The position numbers were made by a program, and so were the translations under genes. This document shows positions 1 through 8,798 of a stretch of 64,000 nucleotides of DNA, in pieces (the stretch's first letter is position 1; each line of letters starts with the position of its first letter). The notes under the pieces are model-generated. The model searched no databases, had not been told where the DNA came from, and saw only the letters and a list, made by a program, of their open reading frames with translations. Source of the stretch: Actinosynnema sp042752395 (GTDB lineage: Bacteria > Actinomycetota > Actinomycetes > Mycobacteriales > Pseudonocardiaceae); contig NZ_JBHYXZ010000005.1 of NCBI RefSeq assembly GCF_042752395.1, forward strand, positions 62,001-126,000, read 5' to 3'.

Positions 1-10
1 CCGGCTCCCG

Positions 11-889
11 TCATCTCCCGATTGTGCCTTCGGCCACCCCGTCCAGCACACCGGCCGAAAGGGCGCGGCGGGCGTCCTCCCGGTACTTCAGCACCGCGCC
101 GAGCGTGATCGCCGCCGTCTCCGCGTCCAGCTCGGCGCGGCCCAGGGTGAGCAGGGCCTCGGCCCAGTCCAGGGATTCCGCGACGCCCGGCGGTTTCAGC
201 AGGTCCAGCTCCCGCAGCCGGCGCACGGCCGAGGCGACCTGGTGCGCCAGGCGCTCGGTGACGCCGGGCAGCCGGCGGCGCAGGATGGCGACCTCGCGGG
301 GCAGGTCGGGGTGCTCCAGCCAGTGGTAGAGGCAGCGGCGCTTGAGGGCGTCGTGCACCTCGCGGGTGCGGTTGGAGGTGAGGACGACCAGCGGTGGTGT
401 GGCCGCCGCGACGCGGCCCAGTTCGGGGATCGTGACGGCGTTCTCGGCCAGGATCTCCAGCAGGAACGCCTCGAACTCGTCGTCGGCCCGGTCGACCTCG
501 TCCACGAGCAGCACGCACGGCGCGTCCTCCAGCGCCCGCAGGAGCGGGCGGGCGAGCAGGAACCGGCGCGTGTAGAGGGACGCCTCGGCCTGCCCGGCGT
601 CCACCGGGCCGGCCGCTTCGAGCGCGCGCAGGTGCAGCAGCTGCCGCGGGAAGTCCCAGTCGTAGAGGGCCTGCGTGGCGTCGATGCCCTCGTGGCACTG
701 GAGGCGGATCAGGGGCAGGTCGAGGGCTCGGGCGAGGGCGACCGCGAGGGACGTCTTGCCGGTGCCCGGCTCGCCCTCGCAGAACAGCGGGCGGTGCATC
801 CGCAGGGCCAGGTAGGCGGCGGTGGCGATGCCCCGGTCGGGCAGGTAGCCGACCCGGTCCAGCCGTTCGGCGAGGTCGTCTGGCGTCAC
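11..889 (-). CDS. MoxR-type AAA+ ATPase
   Basis: This 292-residue protein is an AAA+ ATPase of the MoxR group, which act as chaperones that remodel or mature partner proteins, often together with a von Willebrand factor A protein. Walker A (GEPGTGKT) is at residues 39-46, the Walker B segment reads VLLVDEVD, and a TSN sensor-1 segment follows. The GTG start is chosen because it overlaps the stop codon of the upstream AraC gene (GTGA), which points to coupled translation. A VWA partner would be expected just beyond the left edge but cannot be seen. Target unknown. Confidence 0.85.
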   Translation of the reverse strand: MTPDDLAERLDRVGYLPDRGIATAAYLALRMHRPLFCEGEPGTGKTSLAVALARALDLPLIRLQCHEGIDATQALYDWDFPRQLLHLRALEAAGPVDAGQAEASLYTRRFLLARPLLRALEDAPCVLLVDEVDRADDEFEAFLLEILAENAVTIPELGRVAAATPPLVVLTSNRTREVHDALKRRCLYHWLEHPDLPREVAILRRRLPGVTERLAHQVASAVRRLRELDLLKPPGVAESLDWAEALLTLGRAELDAETAAITLGAVLKYREDARRALSAGVLDGVAEGTIGR

Positions 890-1779
890 GTCCCCGAGCC
901 TAGGCGGCGGTAGCGGCCCGGCGCGGCGCCGTGGGCGCGCTTGAACGCGGCGGCGAACGCGAACTCCGAGGTGTAGCCGACGCGGCCGGCGATGGCGGCG
1001 AGCGGCGCGTCCGTGTCGCGCAGCAGCCGCGCGGCGGTGGTCATGCGCCACCACGTCAGGTAGGCGATCGGGGGTTGGCCGACCAGGGCGGTGAAGCGCT
1101 TGGCGAACGGGGCGCGCGACAGGCCGGACGCGGCGGCCAGGGCCGCGACCGTCCACGGGTGCGCGGGGTCGCGGTGCATGTGGTGCAACGCCGTGCCGAC
1201 GACGGGGTCGGTGAGGGCGGCGGCCCAGCCGGTGGTGTGCTCCCGACCGCTGAACCAGGCCCGCAGCAGGTAGAGCAGGAGGGTGTCGAGCAGGGCCGGG
1301 ACGAGGGCGTCCGAACCCGGCCGCGGGTGTTCCAGCTCGGCGGCGAGGAGGGTCGCGGCGGCGCGCGGCTCCGGGCCGGACACGAGCACGGTGTCGGGCA
1401 GGTCGCGCAGCAGCGGGTGGACGTCCGCCGGCTCGTACGCGCCGCACACCGTGACGGTGGTCGGGTCTGCGGGCACGGGGTGGTCGGCGGCGAAGCCCGG
1501 GGCGTTCGGGTCGCACGCCTCGCCGGCCGGCGGGGTGGTGGGGCTGTCCGCGAGCACGTGCCCCCGGCCGTCGGGCAGGAACACGACGTCGCCGGCGCGC
1601 AGCGCGACCGGCTCGGCGTGGTCGCGCAGCAGCCAGCACGTGCCCTCCAGCACGACCTGGAACCCCGACGCGCCGGGCACCGGCGCGAACCGCTGTGCCC
1701 ACGGCGCCTCCCACGCCACCCGCGCGGCGACGGGCCGCCCGGTGCGCATCACCGTGATCACGTCGCTCAGCACGTCCAC
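886..1779 (-). CDS. AraC-family regulator with N-terminal cupin domain
   Basis: A 297-residue regulator. The N-terminal two thirds form a cupin-like sensor domain and the C-terminal ~100 residues carry the two AraC helix-turn-helix motifs (second one near VGYTSEFAFAAAFKR). The GTG start gives VDVLSDVI, the usual opening of this AraC subfamily. It is divergent from a quinone-oxidoreductase-like gene at 1853 across only 73 bp, so it probably controls that gene, as is common for this regulator type. It also overlaps the MoxR gene downstream by 4 bp. Ligand unknown. Confidence 0.85.
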   Translation of the reverse strand: MDVLSDVITVMRTGRPVAARVAWEAPWAQRFAPVPGASGFQVVLEGTCWLLRDHAEPVALRAGDVVFLPDGRGHVLADSPTTPPAGEACDPNAPGFAADHPVPADPTTVTVCGAYEPADVHPLLRDLPDTVLVSGPEPRAAATLLAAELEHPRPGSDALVPALLDTLLLYLLRAWFSGREHTTGWAAALTDPVVGTALHHMHRDPAHPWTVAALAAASGLSRAPFAKRFTALVGQPPIAYLTWWRMTTAARLLRDTDAPLAAIAGRVGYTSEFAFAAAFKRAHGAAPGRYRRLGSGT

Positions 1780-1852
1780 GAAGACGATTGAACATGATCG
1801 CGGGATCCGCGCGCATGGATCGTCTTCCGGGTGGCGCTTAGCGTTCGCCGAC

Positions 1853-2659
1853 ATGAGGAGCGCACGGATCCACGCGTACGGCGGGCCCGAGGTGATCGTG
1901 GTGGACGACGTCCCCATCCCGGAGCCCGGGCCCGGCCGGGTGCTGGTGCGGGTGGCCGCGACCTCCTTCAACCCGACGGAGGTCGCGGTGCGGGCCGGCC
2001 GGTTCGCCCTCCCGCTGCCGCACGCGCTGGGCTGGGACGTGGCGGGCACGGTCGACGGCGCGCCGGTGGTCGGCTGGATCGAGGGCGCGGCCGCCGAGTA
2101 CGCCGTCGCCCCGCCGGAACGGCTGGTCCCCGCGCCGCGCGCCATCCCGCTCGCGGACGCCGCCGCGCTGCCCCTGGCCGGGCTCAGCGCGTGGCAGATG
2201 GTGGTCGAGCACGGGGGCGTGCGGCCCGGTCACCGGGTGCTGGTCAACGGCGCGGGCGGCGGGATCGGCGGCTTCGCGGTGCAGTTGGCCAAGCACGCGG
2301 GCGCGCACGTGACCGCCACCGCGTCCGCGCGCAGCGCCGCCGCCGTGCGGGCACTGGGCGCGGACGAGGTCGTCGGGTACGGGCCGGTGGGGCGGTTCGA
2401 CGTCGTGCTCAACCTGGTCGCCGACGCGGAGGTGGCCCGGCTGGGCGGGGTCGTCGTCTCCGCCACCGCGAGCGACGCCCCCGACGCCCACTTCGTCACC
2501 CGGTTCGACGCGGACGGGCTCGCGCGGCTGGTGGACCTGGTGGACCGGGGCGTGGTGGCGGTCGACGTGTCGGAGCGGCACGACCTCGCGGACCTGCCGG
2601 AACTGCACCGGCGGGCCGAGGCGGGCGACCTCAGGGGCAAGGTCCTGGTGACACCCTGA
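1853..2659 (+). CDS. Zinc-independent NADP-dependent alcohol dehydrogenase/quinone oxidoreductase family protein
   Basis: A 268-residue medium-chain dehydrogenase/reductase. The N-terminal GroES-like domain has LGWDVAGTV, and the Rossmann motif is VNGAGGGIGGFAVQLAK. The structural and catalytic zinc ligands of classical alcohol dehydrogenases are absent, so it belongs to the zinc-independent quinone-reductase-like branch and probably reduces enones, quinones or aldehydes with NADPH. It is slightly shorter than the usual ~300-330 residues. The ATG at 1853 sits 73 bp from the divergent AraC gene, its likely regulator. Confidence 0.85.
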   Translation: MRSARIHAYGGPEVIVVDDVPIPEPGPGRVLVRVAATSFNPTEVAVRAGRFALPLPHALGWDVAGTVDGAPVVGWIEGAAAEYAVAPPERLVPAPRAIPLADAAALPLAGLSAWQMVVEHGGVRPGHRVLVNGAGGGIGGFAVQLAKHAGAHVTATASARSAAAVRALGADEVVGYGPVGRFDVVLNLVADAEVARLGGVVVSATASDAPDAHFVTRFDADGLARLVDLVDRGVVAVDVSERHDLADLPELHRRAEAGDLRGKVLVTP

Positions 2660-2731
2660 GGGCGGGGGTCCGGGGGAAGTCAGGGTGCGTCCCCGATGCC
2701 CCGAACGGCCCCCGCGGAGCACCCTTGAGCC

Positions 2732-2974
2732 ATGACGAACAACACGATGCACCAGGCCACCGACGTGCTGAACCAGGCGACCGACAAGGTCAGGAAGTTC
2801 CGCCGCAGCCGCACCGACAGGATGGTCGCCGGCGTCTGCGGCGGCGCCGCCGAGATGCTCGGGGTGGACGCCGCGCTCATCCGCATCCTGCTGGTCGCCG
2901 CCACCCTGTTCGGCGTCGGCGCCGGCGCGATCCTCTACCTCGCCGCCTGGATCCTCGTGCCCGAGGCGGAGTGA
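2732..2974 (+). CDS. PspC domain membrane protein
   Basis: An 80-residue protein. After a ~22-residue polar N-terminus comes a PspC domain: RSRTDRMVAGVCGG, then one hydrophobic segment (about residues 48-76) ending in WILVPEAE. PspC proteins are small inner-membrane proteins linked to envelope stress or envelope maintenance. The gene stands alone, converging on the GH20 gene with a 6-bp gap. The family is clear; its role here is not. Confidence 0.85.
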   Translation: MTNNTMHQATDVLNQATDKVRKFRRSRTDRMVAGVCGGAAEMLGVDAALIRILLVAATLFGVGAGAILYLAAWILVPEAE

Positions 2975-2980
2975 CGCCGG

Positions 2981-4333
2981 TCAGCGGGGGAAGCCGGGCA
3001 CTCCCGGCAACCGCTGCCACGGCCGGGGACCGTCGAGGGGGCGGTACTCGACGCCGAGCGCGTCGAGCCGCGGCAGGTGGTGCTCGGCCAGCCGGGTCAG
3101 GAACTCCGCCTCGTCCCGCCCGGCGGGGCTCCACACGACCTCGGCGAACGCGCTCAACCGGGGGAACGCGGCGTAGTCGAGGCGCCGCGGCGAGTCGAGG
3201 TGCTCGGTCCACAGGTTCGCCTGCGCGCCCAGCACCCGGTCCGCCGCCGCCGGCTCGTACCGGTAGACGTCCTCCAGCGTGGTGACGGTGCCGACCGGGA
3301 TCGGCTCGTCGGGGTGGTCGGACTGCCGGTAGTCGAGGTAGAGGCGCCGCTCGGGGCACATCACCACGTCGTGGCCGCGGTCCAGCGCGGTGAGGCCCGC
3401 GTCCTCGCCCCGCCACGCCGCGACGACCGTGCGGGTCGGCAGCGGTCCGACGCCGAGCACCTCGTCCCACCCGAACGGCCGCCGTCCGCGCTGGTGCAGG
3501 TGCTGCGCGAGGCGGCGCACGAGCCGCCCGTCGCTGCCCGCCGCCTCGTCGCCGCCGAGCCCGACCACCTCGCCGGGGAACACGTCCAGCAGCTCGTCGA
3601 ACACCTGCCGGTAGAAGTCCACGACCGACTCGTCGGACCGCAGCACGTTCGGGTTGACGCCCCAGTCGGTCCACACCCCGCCGCCGGACACGCCGAGTTC
3701 CGGGTAGGCCGCGATGGCGGCCTGGCTGTGCCCCGGCACGTCGATCTCGGGCACCACGGTGACCTGCCGCTGCGCCGCGTACGCGACGACCTCCCGCAGG
3801 TCGTCCTGGGTGTAGTGGCCGCCGTGGGGCCGGCCCGCGAAGCCGCCGGAGCGCCGGTCGCCGAACCGCGAGTCGGGCCGCCACCCGCCGACCTCGTGCA
3901 GCCGGGGGAAGCGCCGCGACTCGAACCGCCAGCCCTGGTCGTCGGTCAGGTGCAGGTGCAGCACGTTCAGCTTGTGCACGGCGAGCAGGTCGACGTACCG
4001 CAGCAGGTCGTGCTTGGGCAGGAAGTGCCGGGCCACGTCGAGCATCACGCCGCGCCACGCGAACCGCGGGTGGTCCACCACCTCGCACACCGGCAGCGTG
4101 ACCGCGCCGGGCGGCACGGCGCGGAACGCCCGCGGCCCGCTGAGCTGCCGCAACGTCTGCCGCGCGTAGAACTCGCCCGCGTCGTCGGACGCCCGGACGC
4201 GCACGCCCTCCGCCGACACGGACAGGCGGTAGCCCTCGGCGGGGCCCGCCACCCGTTCGACCTGGAACGTGCCGTCGAACGGGACTTCGCCGTCACCCCT
4301 GGTGAACGACACGGGGCGGGGCAGGATCGTCAC
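2981..4333 (-). CDS. dasD: Beta-N-acetylhexosaminidase, GH20 (DasD-like)
   Basis: A 450-residue GH20 enzyme releasing terminal N-acetylhexosamines from chitooligosaccharides. An N-terminal alpha/beta domain is followed by the catalytic barrel with HLHLTDDQGWR (126-136), PEIDVPGHS and the catalytic Asp-Glu pair D262-E263. The residue two before GGDE is Gly where many family members have His. There is no signal peptide, so it acts in the cytoplasm on imported sugar. The GTG start overlaps the permease stop by 4 bp, making it the last gene of a transporter operon. In Streptomyces dasABC also has an adjacent hexosaminidase gene, dasD, hence the symbol by analogy. Confidence 0.88.
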   Translation of the reverse strand: MTILPRPVSFTRGDGEVPFDGTFQVERVAGPAEGYRLSVSAEGVRVRASDDAGEFYARQTLRQLSGPRAFRAVPPGAVTLPVCEVVDHPRFAWRGVMLDVARHFLPKHDLLRYVDLLAVHKLNVLHLHLTDDQGWRFESRRFPRLHEVGGWRPDSRFGDRRSGGFAGRPHGGHYTQDDLREVVAYAAQRQVTVVPEIDVPGHSQAAIAAYPELGVSGGGVWTDWGVNPNVLRSDESVVDFYRQVFDELLDVFPGEVVGLGGDEAAGSDGRLVRRLAQHLHQRGRRPFGWDEVLGVGPLPTRTVVAAWRGEDAGLTALDRGHDVVMCPERRLYLDYRQSDHPDEPIPVGTVTTLEDVYRYEPAAADRVLGAQANLWTEHLDSPRRLDYAAFPRLSAFAEVVWSPAGRDEAEFLTRLAEHHLPRLDALGVEYRPLDGPRPWQRLPGVPGFPR

Positions 4334-5175
4334 GACTTCACCGCCCCGGCCAGGCCCGCGACCAGTCGCCGCTGCACGAGGACGAAGAAGATCAGCACCG
4401 GGATCGTCATCAGCGTCGATCCTGCCATGATCGCGCCCCAGTCGTTCTGGTCCGGTTTGACGAACACCTGCAACGCCAGCGGCAGGGTCTGGTTCTCCGC
4501 CGCCGAGATGATGAACGTCTTGGCGAACAGGAAGTCGTTCCACGCGTGGATGAACGACAGCACGCTCGTCGCCACCAGACCGGGCGCGACCAGCGGGAAC
4601 AGCACCTGCCACAGGAACCGGGACCGGGACGCGCCGTCCAGGGTCGCGGCCTCCTCCAGCTCCGCCGGCACGGCCGCGACGAACCCGCGCAGCATCCAGA
4701 TCGCGAACGGCAGGCTGAACGCCAGGTGCACCAGCACCAGCGAGCCGAGGTGGTTGAGCCCGAACGCGGGCGCCACGTCCCGCACGGACCGCATGACGAA
4801 GAACAGCGGGATGGTCAGCGCCTCCACCGGCACCATCTGCACCACGAGCAGCATGATCAGCAGCGTGGTGCGGCTGCGGAACCGGAACCGGGTCAGCGCG
4901 GTGGCCGCCAGGAACGCGATCAGCAGGCTCAGCAGCACCACCGCGACCGCCACCACCACGCTGTTGAGCAGGTAGCGGCCGAAGCTCTGCACGGTCAACG
5001 CCCGCACGAAGCTGTCGAGCGTGGGCGCGAGGGTCCACGGCCGCGGGTCGGCCGAGATCACCTCCGCCTCCGGCTTGAGCGCCGTGAGCACCATCCAGTA
5101 CAGCGGGAACGCCACCACGGCGGCCACGGCGACCGTGACGCCCTCGGCGATCCCCCGCGACACGCGCCGGTTCAC
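4330..5175 (-). CDS. Sugar ABC transporter permease, MalG type (DasC-like)
   Basis: A 281-residue inner-membrane permease with about six membrane segments and the cytoplasmic EAA loop (ELEEAATLDGASRSRFLWQV) that docks the ATPase. GTG overlaps the stop of the preceding permease (GTGA) and its own stop overlaps the hexosaminidase start, so four genes form a tight operon. No ATPase gene is present; a shared MsiK-type ATPase is the likely partner. The substrate is inferred to be chitobiose or GlcNAc from the GH20 gene and the upstream dre site. Confidence 0.9.
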   Translation of the reverse strand: MNRRVSRGIAEGVTVAVAAVVAFPLYWMVLTALKPEAEVISADPRPWTLAPTLDSFVRALTVQSFGRYLLNSVVVAVAVVLLSLLIAFLAATALTRFRFRSRTTLLIMLLVVQMVPVEALTIPLFFVMRSVRDVAPAFGLNHLGSLVLVHLAFSLPFAIWMLRGFVAAVPAELEEAATLDGASRSRFLWQVLFPLVAPGLVATSVLSFIHAWNDFLFAKTFIISAAENQTLPLALQVFVKPDQNDWGAIMAGSTLMTIPVLIFFVLVQRRLVAGLAGAVKS

Positions 5176-6242
5176 AGCACCTCCCCGCTCCGCCGCAACG
5201 CCCGCAGGTAGCCGAGGGTGACGAGCAGCAGCAGCACCGTCATCACCACGCCGATGGCCGCGCCGAGCCCGTACTCGGAGGCGGCGAACGCCTGCTGGTA
5301 GGCGTAGACGTTGAGCACCAGGTTCCGGCCGGCGATGCCGCCGCCGTTGGTCATGACGTAGACCTGGGTGAACACCTTGAAGTCCCAGATGATCGACTGG
5401 ATCGTCACCACGATCAGCAGCGGCCGCAGCAGCGGCAGGATCACGCTCCGCGCGGTCCTCGCCGTGCTCGCGCCGTCCAGCGCGGCGGCCTCCAGCACCT
5501 CGCCCGGGACGGCCTTGATCCCCGCGTACAGGGTGACCATGACGAACGGGAACGAGCACCAGATCACCTGCGCCGCGACCAGCCCGAACGCCACCCACTT
5601 GTCGTAGGTCCAGGAGAACCCGGTGGTGCCCAGGACCTCGTTGACGAACCCGAGGTTGGCGTCGAACAGGAACAGCCAGATCGTGGACCCGGCGACCGCG
5701 GGCGTCGCCCACGCGCCCAGCGCGGCCAGGAACAACGTCGTCCGGGCCCAGGCGCGGACCCTGGTGGCCAGCACCGCGAGCACGGTCCCGACCAGCAGGG
5801 TCCCCGCCACGCACACCGCGGCGAACGCGACGGTCTGCCCCAGCACGGACCAGAACCGCGCGTCGGCGAACAGGGTCGCGTAGTTGCCCAGGCCCAGGAA
5901 GGGGGGGGGGGGGGCCCCCCCCCCCCCCCGCGCGGCCGGGGCGGCGACCGCGGGAAGCACACCACGCGAGGAAGTGTGTGGGCACCCCACCCCCCCCNNN
6001 NNNNNNNCCCGGACGGACCCCCCCCCCCCCCACCAGACCCGCGGGCGGGCGACCTGGGGGGGTTTTGGGCCCCGCCCAGTCCGGGACCGGGGCGCGCCCC
6101 CGCTCCCCTGCTCCTGGCCGTAGTCGAACAGGGAGATCAGCACGAGCTGGTAGATCGGGTAGCCCATCAGCCCGACCAGCACCAGCAGGGCCGGGGCGAG
6201 GTAGGCGTACGCGATCCGCCCGTCGCCCTTGCGCGCGGTCAT
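5172..6242 (-). CDS. Sugar ABC transporter permease, MalF type (DasB-like), interrupted by an assembly gap
   Basis: Both ends are a normal MalF-type permease: an N-terminal segment with the first membrane helix (LAPALLVLVGLMGYPIYQLV), and from LGLGNYATLF onward the remaining helices with an EAA loop (EVLEAAALDGAS). Between them about 65 residues are G/P-rich nonsense produced by homopolymers and ten Ns (5998-6007). The frame stays open across the gap by chance or by gap sizing. I read this as an intact gene damaged by assembly, not a pseudogene. The ATG overlaps the binding-protein stop (TGATG). Confidence 0.75.
   Translation of the reverse strand: MTARKGDGRIAYAYLAPALLVLVGLMGYPIYQLVLISLFDYGQEQGSGGAPRSRTGRGPKPPQVARPRVWWGGGGSVRXXXXGGVGCPHTSSRGVLPAVAAPAARGGGGAPPPPFLGLGNYATLFADARFWSVLGQTVAFAAVCVAGTLLVGTVLAVLATRVRAWARTTLFLAALGAWATPAVAGSTIWLFLFDANLGFVNEVLGTTGFSWTYDKWVAFGLVAAQVIWCSFPFVMVTLYAGIKAVPGEVLEAAALDGASTARTARSVILPLLRPLLIVVTIQSIIWDFKVFTQVYVMTNGGGIAGRNLVLNVYAYQQAFAASEYGLGAAIGVVMTVLLLLVTLGYLRALRRSGEVL
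5899..6075. other. Assembly gap and low-quality homopolymer flanks
   Basis: G14 runs directly into C15 (5901-5929), followed by a short unique stretch, a C run, ten Ns (5998-6007), another long C run and a G/C-biased stretch to about 6075. Such perfect homopolymer mirrors do not fit the permease reading frame. This is almost certainly a scaffold join with error-rich read ends rather than biology. Confidence 0.9.
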
Positions 6243-7516
6243 CACGAGCCGAAGGCGGCGTTCATCTGCTCGGCGGCGGCCGCGGCGGCCCGGTCGAGGT
6301 CCTCCCCGCCGGCCGCGACCTGCTGCACCAGCGTCGGCAGCACGGCCTGCGCGTCGATCTTGGCCCAGTTCGGGGTGACCGGCACGAACCGCGTGCCCGC
6401 CTCCAGGGTCGCGATGAACGGCTCCAGCACCGGGTTGGCCTTCGCCACCTCGGCCTGCACGTCGGCGAACGTCGGCAGGTTGCCCATGGCGTCGAACATC
6501 CTGCGCTGGTACTGCTTGCCGCCCAGCAGCCGCACGAAGTCCTCGGCCAGCGTCCTGCGCTCGGTGCCCTTCAGCACGCCGAGCAGGTTGCCGCCCGCGA
6601 ACGCGGGGGCGATCTCGCCCGCCTTCCTGCCGGGCAGCGGCACGACCGCGTACTTGCCCGCGGCGGCGGAGGCGTCGACCGACTTGCGGTTGAAGTCGCC
6701 GCCGACGACCATCGCGGCCTTGCCGGCGCGGAACGCCTCGACGCTCGCGTCGCCGCCGTTGCCCGCGCACTGGGCGGGCGGGCAGATGTCGTCCGCGATC
6801 AGCTCGGTGTACTGGCGCAGGCCGGCCTTGGACTCGGGGCTGTCGATGGCCGCGACGTACCGGTCGCCGTCCTTGCGGGCGATGTCGCCGCCGTTGGCCC
6901 ACACGAACGGCAGCGCGCCGTAGGTGTACTTGCCGCCGGCGGAGATGCCGAGCAGGTCGGGCTTCGCGGCGCGGATCCGCCGGGCGAGCGGCGCGATCTC
7001 GTCCAGCGTGGCCGGCGGCTGGAGGTTCAGCTCCCGGAAGACGTCGGTGCGGTAGTAGAGCGCGCGCACGCCGACGAACCACGGCACGCCGTAGACCTTC
7101 CCGTCCACCTTGCCGGTGTCCAGGACGGCGGGCAGCAGGTCCTTCGCGTCCGGCCAGTCGCCGAGGTCGAGTTCGGCGAACCCGCCGCCCGCGACGTAGC
7201 CGGCCAGGTCGGTGTTGCCGAACTCGGCGACGTCGGGCGCGCTGCTCGGGTCGCTGAAGGCGGCCTTGAACCGCTCGGCGCGGGTCTGCACCTGGATGTA
7301 CTGCACGTCCACCGTGACGCCCTGGTGCGCCTGCTCGAACTCGGCGACCGCCTCCCGGACGACGGCCTCCTTCGGGCCCCGGTTGACCTCGTCGAACAGC
7401 CAGACCCGGAGCTGCCCGGTCTGCTCGTCGCCGCCGGCGGGCGCCGGGACGGACTGGACCGGGGCGCACCCGGCCAGCACGACGGCGCCCACGACCGCTG
7501 CTACTGCGAACCGCAT
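6242..7516 (-). CDS. Sugar ABC transporter substrate-binding lipoprotein (DasA-like)
   Basis: A 424-residue lipoprotein. The signal peptide ends in a lipobox (VLAGC, lipidated Cys17), followed by a family-1 extracellular solute-binding fold (LRVWLFDEVNRGPKEAVV; FVWANGGDIA). The ATG is chosen for the signal peptide it gives and for the AAAGGTGGG ribosome site just upstream. First gene of the operon with two permeases and the GH20 hexosaminidase. A dre palindrome lies about 100 bp upstream, at the cutC stop codon, so DasR repression relieved by GlcN-6-P is expected. Likely substrate: chitobiose or a related GlcNAc oligosaccharide (inference). Confidence 0.88.
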   Translation of the reverse strand: MRFAVAAVVGAVVLAGCAPVQSVPAPAGGDEQTGQLRVWLFDEVNRGPKEAVVREAVAEFEQAHQGVTVDVQYIQVQTRAERFKAAFSDPSSAPDVAEFGNTDLAGYVAGGGFAELDLGDWPDAKDLLPAVLDTGKVDGKVYGVPWFVGVRALYYRTDVFRELNLQPPATLDEIAPLARRIRAAKPDLLGISAGGKYTYGALPFVWANGGDIARKDGDRYVAAIDSPESKAGLRQYTELIADDICPPAQCAGNGGDASVEAFRAGKAAMVVGGDFNRKSVDASAAAGKYAVVPLPGRKAGEIAPAFAGGNLLGVLKGTERRTLAEDFVRLLGGKQYQRRMFDAMGNLPTFADVQAEVAKANPVLEPFIATLEAGTRFVPVTPNWAKIDAQAVLPTLVQQVAAGGEDLDRAAAAAAEQMNAAFGS

Positions 7517-7614
7517 CTCGCCCACCTTTCCGGTGTGTCGCACCCCAGCGCGTTGCGTCATCTGCAACGGCTATTTCACGGGAAGCAACGGCGATGCTAA
7601 TGTCCGGATCGGCA

Positions 7615-7630
7615 AGCGGTCTAGACCAAG
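7615..7630. promoter_or_regulatory. DasR operator (dre) at the cutC stop / dasABC-like operon promoter
   Basis: The palindrome GGTCTAGACC (7618-7627) matches the core of the Streptomyces dre consensus. The TAG stop codon of cutC is embedded in it, and it lies about 100 bp upstream of the binding-protein start. It probably controls the leftward transporter-hexosaminidase operon, by blocking initiation or as a roadblock to read-through from cutC. Confidence 0.8.
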
Positions 7631-8274
7631 TTCGCCCAGGTCCGGACCGCGTCGGCGGACACCGGGGCGTCCCACCCGCCTGGCCGCACGGCGCTCCCGA
7701 CGTGGAACCCGGTGACGCCCACGGCCTTCAGCGGGGCGACGTGCCCGGCCTTGAGCCCGCCGCCGACGAGCAGCCGGGCCGCGCCCTGCCGGGCGGCCAG
7801 CCGCTCCAGCACGCCGAACCCGTCCGCGACGCCCTTCGCGCTGCCCGCGGCGAGGACCGTGTCGCAGCCCAGCCGCGTGACCACACCCCACGCCGCCTCC
7901 GGGTCGGCCGAGTTGTCCAGCGCGCGGTGGAACGTCCACGCGCACCCGTCCAGCTCCGCGACCAGGGCCGCGCACGCCGCCTCGTCCACCCACCCGTCGG
8001 CGTCGAGGAAGCCCAGCACGAACTCCGACGCGCCCGCTTCACGCAGCGCCGCGGCGTCGCGCCGCAGGCGGTCCAGGTCGCCGGGCGCGAACCCGGGCGC
8101 GTCCCGGAGCATGACGCGGACCGGCAGGTCGGTCGCGGAGAGCACGTCGCGCAGCACGGCGACCGGCGGCGTCAGCCCGTCCGCGGCCATGTCGACGGTG
8201 AGTTCCAGCCGGTCCGCGCCACCGGCCTGCGCGGCCTCGGCGTCGGTGGCGTCCAGTGCGATGACCTCGAGCAT
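7621..8274 (-). CDS. cutC: CutC-family protein
   Basis: A 217-residue TIM-barrel protein of the CutC family, with AGGADRLEL near the N-terminus and LLVGGGLKAGHV and FHVGSA near the C-terminus. CutC was named for copper homeostasis in E. coli, but its biochemical role is disputed. It is flanked by dre operators: one overlaps its start and one contains its stop codon. That places it firmly in the DasR regulon and suggests an amino-sugar role. The start at 8274 is preferred: TATGGT (8282-8287, minus strand) sits 7 nt upstream, giving a leaderless start. The alternative ATG at 8286 has no ribosome site. Confidence 0.82.
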   Translation of the reverse strand: MLEVIALDATDAEAAQAGGADRLELTVDMAADGLTPPVAVLRDVLSATDLPVRVMLRDAPGFAPGDLDRLRRDAAALREAGASEFVLGFLDADGWVDEAACAALVAELDGCAWTFHRALDNSADPEAAWGVVTRLGCDTVLAAGSAKGVADGFGVLERLAARQGAARLLVGGGLKAGHVAPLKAVGVTGFHVGSAVRPGGWDAPVSADAVRTWANLV

Positions 8275-8287
8275 GGTCTGGACCATA
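8272..8287. promoter_or_regulatory. DasR operator (dre) over the cutC promoter and start
   Basis: GGTCTGGACC (8275-8284) flanked by cat/ata matches dre. It covers the putative -10 hexamer TATGGT of cutC and abuts the ATG at 8274, so DasR binding would directly occlude RNA polymerase. Confidence 0.8.
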
Positions 8288-8405
8288 GTGCGCGGTGGGC
8301 CGGCCGGGCTGTTCCGTGAACTGTTAAGGCGCGCAGGTGTATCCACCGTAGAACTACTCACTCCTTATCTGATGACCGGTCCTCAACCCCGAATGAGGAG
8401 GCCGC

Positions 8406-8615
8406 ATGAGCGCCACTCCGCCTGGCGTCGAAGAGCTGGACCCCGCACGGGCCGTCACCGACGAACTGGAGGAGCAGTTCGCCGGGGAGGGCCCCGCGGA
8501 CGGGGTGGACCCGACCGAACAGCCGGACGACGACCTGCCGGTCGCGCCGACGGGGCACCACCAGACCCACGGCGTGCCCGCCGACGTGACCGCCACGCCG
8601 GTCGCCGGCGACTGA
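8406..8615 (+). CDS. Small acidic protein, unknown function
   Basis: A 69-residue, strongly acidic, Pro/Asp-rich protein with no predicted membrane segment or recognisable domain. The support is a good ribosome site (GAGGAG, 8395-8400) five bases before the ATG and a biased amino-acid content unlike a random frame. It probably lacks a stable fold. It lies between cutC (divergent) and the sigma-factor gene. I do not recognise it and cannot say whether it belongs to the sigma/CHAT cassette. Confidence 0.5.
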   Translation: MSATPPGVEELDPARAVTDELEEQFAGEGPADGVDPTEQPDDDLPVAPTGHHQTHGVPADVTATPVAGD

Positions 8616-8798
8616 AGCCTCCGGGGGGAGGGGGTGGCGGTCGGTCGGCTTCGAGGGGTGTCGATCGGCGGCCACCGCGCTTGGGGGGAGGCGGTCCGCG
8701 GTGCGAGGGGGGCATCGCGGACCGCCGCCGCGCCGGTCACGGGACCGGTGTGTGACGATCAGCTCCGGCTGGGGGGACGCCGAGGAGGAGGTGACGAC

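Noticed and set aside
5901..5929. G14C15 as a giant hairpin or G-quadruplex
   Set aside because: It lies beside an N-gap, inside a permease gene whose protein does not tolerate it; sequencing artefact is far more likely.
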